Shown one piece after another: positions 24,288-32,627 of a stretch of DNA of 64,000 nt; positions within the stretch are counted from its first letter, which is position 1, and each line of letters begins with the position of its first letter. Both the position numbers and the translations under genes were made by a program. The notes under the pieces are model-generated. The model was not told where the DNA came from. It ran no database searches and saw nothing but the letters and a program-made list of their open reading frames with translations. The stretch is from positions 248,001 to 312,000 of the forward strand of contig NZ_CP146022.1 in NCBI RefSeq assembly GCF_036967205.1, read 5' to 3'. This DNA is from Streptomyces sp. Q6. GTDB taxonomy: Bacteria; Actinomycetota; Actinomycetes; Streptomycetales; Streptomycetaceae.

Positions 24288-25264
24288 GAACCAATGTGTG
24301 GCGCGGTGGCACTCTGGACACCGGCGCGCGGGCGCGGGGTGTGCCACAGCGTCAGGCGGTCGATCCGGCCCTGGTCGAATGCCATGATCCAGGCGACGCC
24401 GGGCGGGCAGTGGTCCGGCGCGTCGGGCGGATTGACGAGGTCCATCTCCCACACCACGAGAGAGCGCCCCGCGACCACATGGACGGGGCGTTGGCGGACC
24501 CCGGCCGACAGGTCACTTTCCATGCCCGCGAGCAGCAGCTCCGTCCCGCCGAGCATCTCGGCCCCCGCATAGAGCGACACGTCCCGCGCGTAACGGTCGG
24601 CGACCACCTTCGCGAACTCCCCCCGCTCCGCGGCGGCCAACGTCGCCCGCGCCTCCGCCCAGGCCGCTCGGGTCCGCGTGCGGGTTTCCGCGTGGCCGTC
24701 CTCAGCCGTGGCTTCCAGCGTCCGGGCGAGTCTCGCCCGCGCCTGGCTGAGCCGGCTGCGGACCGTACCGACAGGAATCCCGCAGGCGCGGGCGATCTGC
24801 TGGTAGGAGGTGAGACGCAGGGAGAAGTAGCGCAGGACGAACGGTAGTCGCAGCGTCGGGGACAGCCCCTCCACGGCTTCCCAGATCCAGTCCCGCATGA
24901 CATGCCGGTCGAGTATCTGCTCGGGTGTGACCGAGGAGGACGGTATCGGCACATCCGGGACCGGCTCGATCCGCCGTGCGTCGCGCAGTACGGCCCGGCC
25001 GGTGTTGCGCACGACCATCCGCAGCCACGGCCCCACAGCCGCCGGATTCCGCACGTCTCCAATGCGGCGCAGCGCTACCAGCGCGGCTTCCTGCATCACG
25101 TCGTCCGCGTCGGGTCCGGGCCCCAGCACGCTGACTGCGACGGCCCGCATTCCGGGGCGGTGGCGCTCCAACAACTGCGCGAGGGCGCTTACATCACCTC
25201 CCTGGGCCGCCAGTGTCAGCACTTCGTCCTCGGCGCGTTCGATGCCCGTCACCGTGATGCTCAT
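24275..25264 (-). CDS. ECF RNA polymerase sigma factor with C-terminal SnoaL-like domain
   Basis: The product is 329 residues. Region 2 spans about residues 25-95 (ADDVMQEAALVALRRIGDVR, RMVVRNTGRAVLRDARR). Region 4 spans about 125-175 with the helix-turn-helix LTSYQQIARACGIPVGTVRS. From about residue 200 an NTF2/SnoaL-like domain follows (YARDVSLYAGAEM ... VAWIMAFDQGRIDRL). ECF factors with this tail usually lack an anti-sigma factor and use the tail to control activity; no anti-sigma gene is adjacent. I do not see the linker motifs of group ECF41. ATG 25264 has GGAAGGG upstream. Confidence 0.9.
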   Translation of the reverse strand: MSITVTGIERAEDEVLTLAAQGGDVSALAQLLERHRPGMRAVAVSVLGPGPDADDVMQEAALVALRRIGDVRNPAAVGPWLRMVVRNTGRAVLRDARRIEPVPDVPIPSSSVTPEQILDRHVMRDWIWEAVEGLSPTLRLPFVLRYFSLRLTSYQQIARACGIPVGTVRSRLSQARARLARTLEATAEDGHAETRTRTRAAWAEARATLAAAERGEFAKVVADRYARDVSLYAGAEMLGGTELLLAGMESDLSAGVRQRPVHVVAGRSLVVWEMDLVNPPDAPDHCPPGVAWIMAFDQGRIDRLTLWHTPRPRAGVQSATAPHIGSSPS

Positions 25265-25597
25265 GGACTGCCCTTCCGTGCGATCCCGCACAACACACGT
25301 GGGCGCATGGCGCGGATCGTCGATCGTGTTCGGTCGGCCGTGTTCGGTCGGCCGAGGACCGTCGGCCGAGGAACGTCGCATGGGCGAACCGGTCCGGTAC
25401 CCCACACCGCCCACATAACCACTCTGACAGGTGACACACCCGAGGGGCAAGTCCCATCACTTCGCGCCAGGTGGGGGGCGTGGCAGCGCCGACCGGATGC
25501 GACAGGGCCGTCGCGAGGTGACACCGCGACGGCCCGAGGCTCTTACCGGCCAGCGGATGACGGCCGACGACCGACGACCGACGGCTGATCGAGAAGA
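25265..25597. other. Upstream region of ECF gene with low-complexity repeats
   Basis: No gene is seen. A 14-bp unit gtgttcggtcggcc is tandemly duplicated at 25326-25339 and 25340-25353, followed by diverged copies. Another simple stretch, with GACC and CGAC repeats, lies at 25550-25585 just before the neighbouring hydrolase stop. The shared motif (site B) is at 25416-25435. Confidence 0.6.
25416..25435 (-). promoter_or_regulatory. Shared motif (site B), possible autoregulated ECF promoter
   Basis: On the minus strand it reads GTCACC, nine bases, GGTTA, then TGTG. It is about 150 bp upstream of the ECF start codon. Sites A and B also share GTCAG inside the spacer. Confidence 0.5.
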
Positions 25598-26608
25598 TCA
25601 ACGCATCGCATGCACCTCTTGGACCGCGGAAATGAACGCCTCGGGGTTCTCCTGCGGAAGGTTGTGACCGGCGCCCGGGACCACGTAATGCGCCCAGGGA
25701 CCGGAGAAGTGCGGCGCGTAGCCACTGCCGTCGGTCCAGGGCGTGACGCCATCGGCCTTGCCGTCCAGCGTGACGGTGGGAGCGGCGATCTTCGGCTGGT
25801 CCAGCAGTCGCCGCTCCAGTTCCGCGTAGCGCGGATCCCCGGCGGCGGCGCCCAGTCGATGGCGGTAGCCATGGATCACGACGTCGACGTAGTCAGGATT
25901 GGTCCACAGCTGCGCGGCCTGCGCGAACTCCGCCTCGGTGAAGCGCCATTCGGGCGAGTTGCGCTGCCAGACGACACGGGCGAGGGCCTCCCTGTTCCGC
26001 GCCAGCCCTTTCCTCCCCCGCTCCGTGAGGAAGTAGAAGAAGTACCAGTAGCCGGACTCCACGGACGGCGCCAGTGGCTCGTCGGCGATCGCGAGGTTCT
26101 GGATGAGGTAGCCGTTCACGGACACCAGGCCCGTGCAGCGCTCGGGCCAGAGCGCGGCCGCCACGTCGGCTGCCCGGCCGCCCCAGTCGTATCCGGCGTA
26201 CAGCGCTCGGCGGACGTGCAGGGCGTCCATGAAGTCGATGAGGTCCGCCCCCAGTGCGGCCTGTTCGCCGGATCGGAAGGTGTCGTCGCGAAGGAAGCCG
26301 GTCTCCCCATGGCCGCGCAGGTAGGGGATGTAGCAGCGGTAGCCCCGCGCGGCGAGTGCCGGTGCCACTTCCCCGTAGGAGCCCGCGGGGCTGAAGGGCC
26401 AACCGTGCGGGAGGATCACCGGCACACCTCCCGCGGGGCCCACGTCGTGGTAGGCGATGTCCAGGAGTTCGGTACGCACGTGACGCACGGGACCGAGCCC
26501 TCGCCGCGGCCGCGAAGCCGACCCGTCCTGCGCCGATCCCGACAGCGCGCCCTGGGCCAGGGCGCCCTGGTCCAGGGCGGACGCACGCCCCGCCCCGGCA
26601 AGGCCCAC
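25598..26608 (-). CDS. Alpha/beta hydrolase of epoxide-hydrolase/dehalogenase type
   Basis: The fold begins at about residue 41 (VRHVRTELLDIAYHDVG). Oxyanion loop PHGWPFSPAGSY; nucleophile elbow AGYDWGGRA with Asp; catalytic His probably in GAGHNLPQENP. It closely follows the exported hydrolase at 8456-9523 (for example PYLRGHG, DFMDAL and AALWPER appear in both), but no Tat signal is evident. The first 40 residues from GTG 26608 are low-complexity (QGALAQGAL) with no ribosome-binding site. GTG 26488, with GAGGG upstream, is a likely alternative start. Confidence 0.8.
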   Translation of the reverse strand: MGLAGAGRASALDQGALAQGALSGSAQDGSASRPRRGLGPVRHVRTELLDIAYHDVGPAGGVPVILPHGWPFSPAGSYGEVAPALAARGYRCYIPYLRGHGETGFLRDDTFRSGEQAALGADLIDFMDALHVRRALYAGYDWGGRAADVAAALWPERCTGLVSVNGYLIQNLAIADEPLAPSVESGYWYFFYFLTERGRKGLARNREALARVVWQRNSPEWRFTEAEFAQAAQLWTNPDYVDVVIHGYRHRLGAAAGDPRYAELERRLLDQPKIAAPTVTLDGKADGVTPWTDGSGYAPHFSGPWAHYVVPGAGHNLPQENPEAFISAVQEVHAMR

Positions 26609-26919
26609 CGCGCCCGGGTTCGGGTGCTGAGCACACGGTTCACCATCGCCTCAGCGCGGTCGTACGCATACCTCGGCGAGGACGGTCATCCCGAAGCCCA
26701 AGACGACTCCAGGTTCCAGGGGCGGCGATCGATCCTCGCCCGAGCACCGGCCCTACCTTCCGAAGGCCGGCACCAGGGCTCGGCCCCCGTTCCTGCTGGG
26801 CCATATTGACGTGCTTCGACGTCCGGCACCTTGCCGTGGACCGGCAGTCTTCGCCGTCCTCTCGATGCCGGACGACGACACAGGCGGACAGTGTCGCGGA
26901 GCGGGTGACGCAGTGCTCT

Positions 26920-27346
26920 CCCTGCGGAATGCCGGCCTGGAGGACGAGAAGTCCGGAGACGACCGAGACGAGGCCCATCGGTCCGATCGCGATGCCGGAC
27001 TCGGCATACCCGGCGGTGGGGGCGGCCCCCGCGATGCGGATGAGGGCGACGGGCAGGGCGAGGCCGTCGTTGATCCCGCGCTCCACGTTCATCAACTGGC
27101 CCAGTTTCGGTGGGACCTCCTCATGCGTCACCAGCGCCCTGCCGACGAAGGCCAGCGGCATGCCCAGGGGCAGGCCGGATTCTTCCAGTGGGCGCGCAGT
27201 CCCGGGAACGCCACCTGCATGCCGTCGGTGAACAGCACGGCGAACAGGGCCAGATCCACCGTCACGGACACGATCTCGCTGTCCGGCGTGCCGACAAGAC
27301 CGCCGACCAGGCCTCCCGGCACACCGCTGGGAACCGTACAGATCAC
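26920..27346 (-). pseudogene. Remnant of CPA1-type cation/proton antiporter
   Basis: Two minus-strand frames together spell parts of a sodium/proton antiporter. From 27346 one reads DLALFAVLFTDGMQVAFPGL; from about 27170 a second continues LPLGMPLAFVGRALVTHEEV and then LMNVERGINDGLALPVAL, a signature of CPA1 exchangers. The frame switch near 27180 and the lack of most membrane helices (about 140 of some 400 residues remain) show a non-functional remnant. The intergenic stretch up to 27446 adds nothing recognisable. Confidence 0.65.
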
Positions 27347-27446
27347 TGACGTAGCAGTGACAGGTTCCTGATAGGCGCTCTTGCCGGCGCGCGTGCACTG
27401 CCGCAGCCTGGCCCTGAGATGTGGGGGGAGCGGGTCCTCGAAAGCA

Positions 27447-30113
27447 TCACCCGTTCTCGATCCGCAGGGTCAGCGTCGCGAACGGGGCGAGACGCCACGT
27501 GTGGCCCGCGTCGCCGACCACTTCCGTCGGGGAGCCGGTCGGGCTCTCGTCCATGCGGGACAGTACGAGGCGACTGCCCCGCGGGGCAGTGACCACGGCC
27601 TGTGCGGGAGTCGACGTCGGGTTCGACAGGCGCAGGACCAGGCACGAACCGTCGTCCGCGAGCTTGAGTGCGCTCAGCAGGGCACCTTCGACTCGGACCG
27701 CGCCCTCCGCGGCAGCGGTCCGCGTGTCCGGCCGGAGCTGCCAGGCACGCATCGGCGTACGGTAGGCGGCCGCGCGGCGCGACAGGTCGGCGTCGTCGGC
27801 CACGGCGGGCCCGAACGCGGCGGCCAGCCGGAAGTGTTGGGCGCCGGGCAGCTGGGCGTCGTGGGTGGCGAGCATCGGCCCCGCGCCGGTGGTGCGACTG
27901 CGCAGGTCGAAGCGGGAGAGCCAGCCCACCGCGCGCAGCAGCGTGACGACGATCTCCTGCTCGCCGCCACCGGCGGTCTCCGAGCCCGCGAGGGCCCGCA
28001 TCTCCGGCAGCCCCGGCGCGAACAGCGCCGTGCGGTGCGCGCCGTGGCCCACCGCGCCGAGGCTCTGGACGGGGGCCGACCCGCAGACCGCCTCGTGGCC
28101 GCGGTCCTGCGGCAGGGGGCCCAGATCGGGGGCGACCGGACGCTCGATCAAGGACCAGTGGCCGTCTCCCGTCCAGGTGTCCGCGCCCCGGTCGGTCGGC
28201 AGATGCAGCCGGAGCCGGTGGTCCCGGGCGCGGTTGTCGATCGCGATGTCCCAGCGCAGCAGCGGGTCGCCGTGCCAGCGGGACACGGTGGCGCGCACCG
28301 GCACGGCCACGAGGTCCTGCGCGCGTCGCGTGCGGTCCGGGGCGAGCGCCGCGGGAACGTCGAGGACGGCCTCGATCTCCAGGACCTCGCGCACCGCCGA
28401 CGCCTTGGCGCGGACGCCGGTCAGACGGGGCCGGACGGTCGTGTCATGCACGGGCGGGTCGTAGTTGTACGTGTCTCCGGCGTCGCCGCCGTCGGTGAGC
28501 AGGCCGACGCCGGTCAGGGAACTTCCGTCGGCGCGGAGCCAGTTCAGCGAGGCGTCGTCGGCCACGGTCAGCAGACCCCCGTCGGGCGCGGCGATGCCCT
28601 CGTCCCCCGTATCGGCCAATCGGGCGGACACGGCAGGGGCGTCACCGAGCCGCACGGTGAGAACACAGCGGCCGAAGCCGGGGATCAGCGGTGTGCGCAG
28701 GCGCAGTGCGTGGCGCAGCGACACCCGGGAGTCGGGCAGCAGGTCCAGGTCGGCCTCGAACGCCGTTTCCTCGCCGAGCGGTTCCGTCTCGAACGGGACC
28801 GGTTCCCCGTCGGCGGTGCACACCTGCACGGGGTGCCGTCCCGGAGCCGTGAGCAGTTCCGTCTCGACGACGTCGTGGGCAGCATCGGGGTGCGGGTTGA
28901 GGACGACCAGATCCGTCCGGTCCTCGGCCGGGTCTCCATGGACGCGTACGTCGATGCCCGCGCGCCCTAGTGCGCGCAGCACGATGTGCTCGCCGAGCTG
29001 CGTGACACGTTCGAAGCGGACGGCGTTCTCGCGGTGCACCTCGTCGACGCTGCATCCGCAGATGCTGTCGTGCGGCGCGTTGCGCAGGAGGAGTTCCCAG
29101 GCGTGGTCGAGGTCGGCGCGGAGTGTGGCGTCGTCCGGGGCGTGCAGGGCGAGCAGTGGTTCGGCCCATCGTTCCAGCAGGTTCTGCGCGGCCGCGTTGG
29201 CCCGCTTGAGGTCCGTCCGGGCAGACAGCGTGCCGGGCAGGATGAAGGTCAAGTACCCCGCGGGGCGGCGCAGTTCGCCCTCGATGAGCGGCAGGAGCGC
29301 CGTGTCGGCGGCGATCCGTGCCTCCGTGAAGAATTCCTCCAGACCGCTGTGCCGGAGTGCGGTCCCGCGCATGGAGCCGGTGGCGGCGATGGCGTCGAGG
29401 CGGTGCGTGGGATCGGTGGGGGCGAGGTGGTCACCGCCGTTCATGAGGAGCCATGGGCCTGCGGGCGACCGCTTGCGTTCCGTGTCGAGGAAGTCGGCGA
29501 GCCGCGAGGCAGCGGCGTCGGTGTCGTCGCCCCACAGCACTTCGGCGCCGTGGTAGCCCTGGTTGACGGCGAAGACCTCGCTGCCGTCGGGTGAACGCCA
29601 CCGGAAGCGGGCCATGCCGTCGGGGGCGCCGCGCCACACCAGGGCGGTGTCCATGCCGAACTCGTTCAGGAGGCGGGGCAGGTCCGCGGGGTGGCCGAAG
29701 GCGTCGGGCGAGTAGCCGACACGCGCCAGGGCGCCGGGGGCGGTGCGCCGGGCGGTGAGCAGGTTGCGGATCAGGTTCTCGCCCGAGACCAGTTGGTTGT
29801 CGGCGAGGACGTGCCAGGGACCGACGGTGAGCCGTCCGGCGGCGGCGTGGGCCCGCAGGCGCGCCGCGAGGTCGGGGCGCAGGGCGGCCACGTCGCTGAG
29901 CACGATGGTCTGCCCGTCGAGGTGGAACGTCGTCATGCGGCCGTCGTCGAGTTCGTCGCAGACGCGTGCGGCGAGTTCGACGAGGCGGGCACGGAAAGCC
30001 TCGAAGGGGCGATACCACTCACGGTCCCAGTGGACGTGGGTGACCACGTGGCAGACACCGGCGTCGGCGGGTGTCTCGGCGACATCCGCGGGGGTGGGGA
30101 CGGGGACGGTCAT
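27447..30113 (-). CDS. Glycoside hydrolase family 38 alpha-mannosidase
   Basis: The product is 888 residues, the length of bacterial GH38 enzymes such as MngB. The zinc site begins HVHWDREWYRPF (about residues 26-37), the catalytic Asp lies in GYSPDAFGHPADLP, and HDSICGCSVDEVHREN is the conserved helical-domain motif. C-terminal beta domains follow. There is no signal peptide, so it acts inside the cell on imported mannosides. ATG 30113 has GAGGAGG upstream. It is the last gene of the nine-gene operon beginning at 39269. Confidence 0.93.
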   Translation of the reverse strand: MTVPVPTPADVAETPADAGVCHVVTHVHWDREWYRPFEAFRARLVELAARVCDELDDGRMTTFHLDGQTIVLSDVAALRPDLAARLRAHAAAGRLTVGPWHVLADNQLVSGENLIRNLLTARRTAPGALARVGYSPDAFGHPADLPRLLNEFGMDTALVWRGAPDGMARFRWRSPDGSEVFAVNQGYHGAEVLWGDDTDAAASRLADFLDTERKRSPAGPWLLMNGGDHLAPTDPTHRLDAIAATGSMRGTALRHSGLEEFFTEARIAADTALLPLIEGELRRPAGYLTFILPGTLSARTDLKRANAAAQNLLERWAEPLLALHAPDDATLRADLDHAWELLLRNAPHDSICGCSVDEVHRENAVRFERVTQLGEHIVLRALGRAGIDVRVHGDPAEDRTDLVVLNPHPDAAHDVVETELLTAPGRHPVQVCTADGEPVPFETEPLGEETAFEADLDLLPDSRVSLRHALRLRTPLIPGFGRCVLTVRLGDAPAVSARLADTGDEGIAAPDGGLLTVADDASLNWLRADGSSLTGVGLLTDGGDAGDTYNYDPPVHDTTVRPRLTGVRAKASAVREVLEIEAVLDVPAALAPDRTRRAQDLVAVPVRATVSRWHGDPLLRWDIAIDNRARDHRLRLHLPTDRGADTWTGDGHWSLIERPVAPDLGPLPQDRGHEAVCGSAPVQSLGAVGHGAHRTALFAPGLPEMRALAGSETAGGGEQEIVVTLLRAVGWLSRFDLRSRTTGAGPMLATHDAQLPGAQHFRLAAAFGPAVADDADLSRRAAAYRTPMRAWQLRPDTRTAAAEGAVRVEGALLSALKLADDGSCLVLRLSNPTSTPAQAVVTAPRGSRLVLSRMDESPTGSPTEVVGDAGHTWRLAPFATLTLRIENG

Positions 30114-30864
30114 GCCGGGTCCTCCTCAAGGGGCGGGAGCGCCGGGTCGGCGACAGGGCGGCTACGAAGCGGGAGGTGATGCTGGCGGGGCGGGTGATGG
30201 CTCCGCCGACGACGACGGTGTGCGCCCCGAGGGCGAGCGCGTGGGCGGCCTGCTTGGGGGTGCTGATCCGGCCTTCGGCGACCACGGGCACGGTCAGGGC
30301 GGCGACGAGTGCGGACAGCAGGCCGAAGTCGGGGCCGGGACCGGCGGGCGCGTCGCCGGTGTAGCCGGACAGGGTGGTGGCGACGGCGTCGGCGCCCGCC
30401 TGCTGGGCGGCCAGGCCCTGGTCGAGGGTGGCGACGTCGGCGAGGACCATGACGCCTTCGGCGCGCAGCGTACGGATCGTCCCGGCCAGGGTGCGCCCGT
30501 CGGAGCGTGGCCGGTCGGTCGCGTCCAGGGCGACGATGTCGGCGCCGCTCGCGGCGACGCGGCGGGCGTGTTCGAGGGTCGGTGTGATGTAGACGCCGCT
30601 GTCGCCGTCCTTCCACAGGCCGATGACAGGCACGTCCACGGCGGCCCGCACCGCGGCCACGTCGGCGGGTGTGTTCACCCGTACGCCGACCGCGCCGCCC
30701 TCCACGGCGGCCCGGGCCAGCCTCGCCATGATGTCGGGGCCGTGGAGGGCCTCCCCCGGAAGCGCCTGGCAGGAGACGATGAGTCCGCCTTTGAGCAGGG
30801 CGAGGCGGGAGGGGGTCACGGTCGGTGCCGGTACGGAGCGCACGGAATGCCTTTCGTCGGTCAT
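30019..30864 (-). CDS. nanE: N-acylmannosamine-6-phosphate 2-epimerase
   Basis: The product is a TIM-barrel epimerase (LLKGGLIVSCQALPGEALHG, VIGLWKDGDSGVYITPTL, DIVALDATDRPR, VVVGGAITRP) converting ManNAc-6-phosphate to GlcNAc-6-phosphate. The fold is complete by about 30150. The frame then runs on as an Arg-rich tail and stops at 30019, 95 bp inside the mannosidase gene. Another frame would end at 30110 in an ATGA overlap with the mannosidase start, like the other junctions here. A one-base indel near 30150, in the organism or the assembly, is likely. ATG 30864 overlaps the upstream stop. Confidence 0.88.
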   Translation of the reverse strand: MTDERHSVRSVPAPTVTPSRLALLKGGLIVSCQALPGEALHGPDIMARLARAAVEGGAVGVRVNTPADVAAVRAAVDVPVIGLWKDGDSGVYITPTLEHARRVAASGADIVALDATDRPRSDGRTLAGTIRTLRAEGVMVLADVATLDQGLAAQQAGADAVATTLSGYTGDAPAGPGPDFGLLSALVAALTVPVVAEGRISTPKQAAHALALGAHTVVVGGAITRPASITSRFVAALSPTRRSRPLRRTRHDRPRPHPRGCRRDTRRRRCLPRGHPRPLGP

Positions 30865-32627
30865 GCGGGCACCCCCGGCGTGCCCGGCAGGGTGGGGACG
30901 ACGCCCGCCCACAGAGCTGCCGCGGCCTGCGCCCAGGTCGCTCCGGAGGGCGGGTCGGGAAGCCGGACGCCGGCCAGGTGTTCGGCCGCGGCGCGCAGGG
31001 GGCGTACCGACTCGGGGGTGGCGGGCAGGTCGGGGTGCACGTCGAGGTCGCCGGACCGGTCTCCGTCGAGGGCGCCCGCGGCCGCGAGCAGTTGGACCGG
31101 CACGAAGTGGACGTGGTCGTCGGGCACGTCGAGGGTCCAGGCGATGGGTACCCCGAAGCGCGTCAACTGCATTTGCATCAGGGTGAGTTCGGTGCGGTCG
31201 CCGGTGATCGTGGCGGGGTCGGTGGCGCGGGCGCAAACCTGGGCCGCGAGGGCTCCCGCCGCTTCGCCCACCGCCCATTCGCCGTGGTGGACGCGGTAGG
31301 CGGAGGCCGCGACCTGGGTGGCCGCGAGGTTCTTGGCGGCGGCCAGGAGGTTGCCCGGTCGGGGGGCGACGAGGCTGGACAGCGGCACCTGGAAGGGGGC
31401 GGTGGGTGCGTAGGCGCTGCGCGGATGCCCCACGCGACTGTGCAGGTCCATGTGGTAGAGGGCCAGACCGCCGGAGTCGTGGAAGGTCCGGGCGCGGGCA
31501 CGGCCGGGCACGGCTTCGAGGTCCTGCTGACGTATCGGCCGCGCCGTGCGGAGCCTGCGCGACTCCCGTAGATAAGGCTCTTCTGCGTACCCGTCGTCGG
31601 TGCCGGTCACATGCGGGGCGAGGACGAACTCCGGGTGTCCGGTGCCGCCGTCGTCGCGCGGGCACTCGGTGCGCAGCCAGTGCAGGAACGCCGCGGAGAG
31701 CCGCTTGGCCTCGGCGTACACGTGTGCCGGAGCTGCGAGAGAGGAGACGCCGGCGTAGTCGTTGCCCGCCCAGTTGATGAGCGCGGCGTCCCGGCCGCCC
31801 AGCGTGTCGGCGTCCCGGAGCCGGCGGTACGTCCAGAACGGGAGGTGCCCGTCGGGGCCCTCGCGGAACACGCGGTAGCGGTGGGCGCGGTCGTCCCAGC
31901 CCGCGATGTCGAGGGTGAACGGCTGGGTGTCGCGCCAGTGTTCGTACCCCTCGGGTGCCGGGCCGACGGGCGGCGGTTCCTCGCCGTCCGCCAGGCGTTC
32001 CACGACGAAGCCGACGGTGCACGACTGGACGGCTTGGGGCTGTTCGGCGCCGGGCAGGGCGAGGGACTCGCCGAACGCGTCACGCCCTTCGGAGCCGCAG
32101 ACCCAGGGGGTGCCGGTCAACGGCAACAGGTCACCGGCCTCGGTGGCGTCGCAGAACACGCGTCCGGCGACGGTGATGGCGCGGCCGTCCGCTGCCCGCA
32201 GGTCGAGCGCGGTGATCCTGTCGCCGTCCTGGTGCACCGCGACGGGGGTGACGGCACGCAGCACCGTCAGGCGGTTTCCCGCGATGTGGGGCGCGAGCAT
32301 CTCCTCCAGCGCCTCCTCGGCGGCCGCGGGTTCGAAGCACAGGCGGCTCACCCAGCCACCGCCCGGGTTGGCGACGCCGCCGTAGCGTGCTCGGATCAGG
32401 GTGCGGAAGGTCCGGTAGGAGCGGGAGACGCCCCCGGTCTCGACGTGGGGGTGCTCGTCCAGGGCGGGAACCAGTTGCGTGGTGGCCTGGCCACCGAGGC
32501 GCCGCTTGGGGGACGCCAGCACGACCGTGCGGCCCGTCCGGGCGGCGGCCAACGCCGCGGCGACGGCGCCGAGCCCGGATCCGGCGACGACGACGTCGGC
32601 TTCGAGACGGGCGGGGGGCGGGGTCAT
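30861..32627 (-). CDS. FAD-dependent oxidoreductase
   Basis: The product is 588 residues. An N-terminal dinucleotide-binding motif (DVVVAGSGLGAVAAALAAA, about 10-28) and RRLGGQATT are typical of FAD_oxidored/FAD-dependent proteins (PF12831 group). DATEAGDLLPLTGTPW gives the second FAD contact, and the C-terminal LAATQVAASAYRVHHGEWAV completes the cofactor site. There is no signal peptide. It overlaps the genes on both sides by 4 bp (ATGA), so translation is coupled within the sugar operon. It may oxidise a sugar or a modified amino sugar; the reaction is unknown. Confidence 0.85.
   Translation of the reverse strand: MTPPPARLEADVVVAGSGLGAVAAALAAARTGRTVVLASPKRRLGGQATTQLVPALDEHPHVETGGVSRSYRTFRTLIRARYGGVANPGGGWVSRLCFEPAAAEEALEEMLAPHIAGNRLTVLRAVTPVAVHQDGDRITALDLRAADGRAITVAGRVFCDATEAGDLLPLTGTPWVCGSEGRDAFGESLALPGAEQPQAVQSCTVGFVVERLADGEEPPPVGPAPEGYEHWRDTQPFTLDIAGWDDRAHRYRVFREGPDGHLPFWTYRRLRDADTLGGRDAALINWAGNDYAGVSSLAAPAHVYAEAKRLSAAFLHWLRTECPRDDGGTGHPEFVLAPHVTGTDDGYAEEPYLRESRRLRTARPIRQQDLEAVPGRARARTFHDSGGLALYHMDLHSRVGHPRSAYAPTAPFQVPLSSLVAPRPGNLLAAAKNLAATQVAASAYRVHHGEWAVGEAAGALAAQVCARATDPATITGDRTELTLMQMQLTRFGVPIAWTLDVPDDHVHFVPVQLLAAAGALDGDRSGDLDVHPDLPATPESVRPLRAAAEHLAGVRLPDPPSGATWAQAAAALWAGVVPTLPGTPGVPA

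Noticed and set aside
24275-25264. Assignment of the sigma factor to group ECF41
   Set aside because: It has a SnoaL-like tail, but I do not see the group's linker motifs, and the putative target motif has a different spacing from the ECF41 promoter as I know it.
27343-28970. Long plus-strand frames opposite the mannosidase gene
   Set aside because: They are shadows of the GH38 gene, lacking plausible starts and domains.
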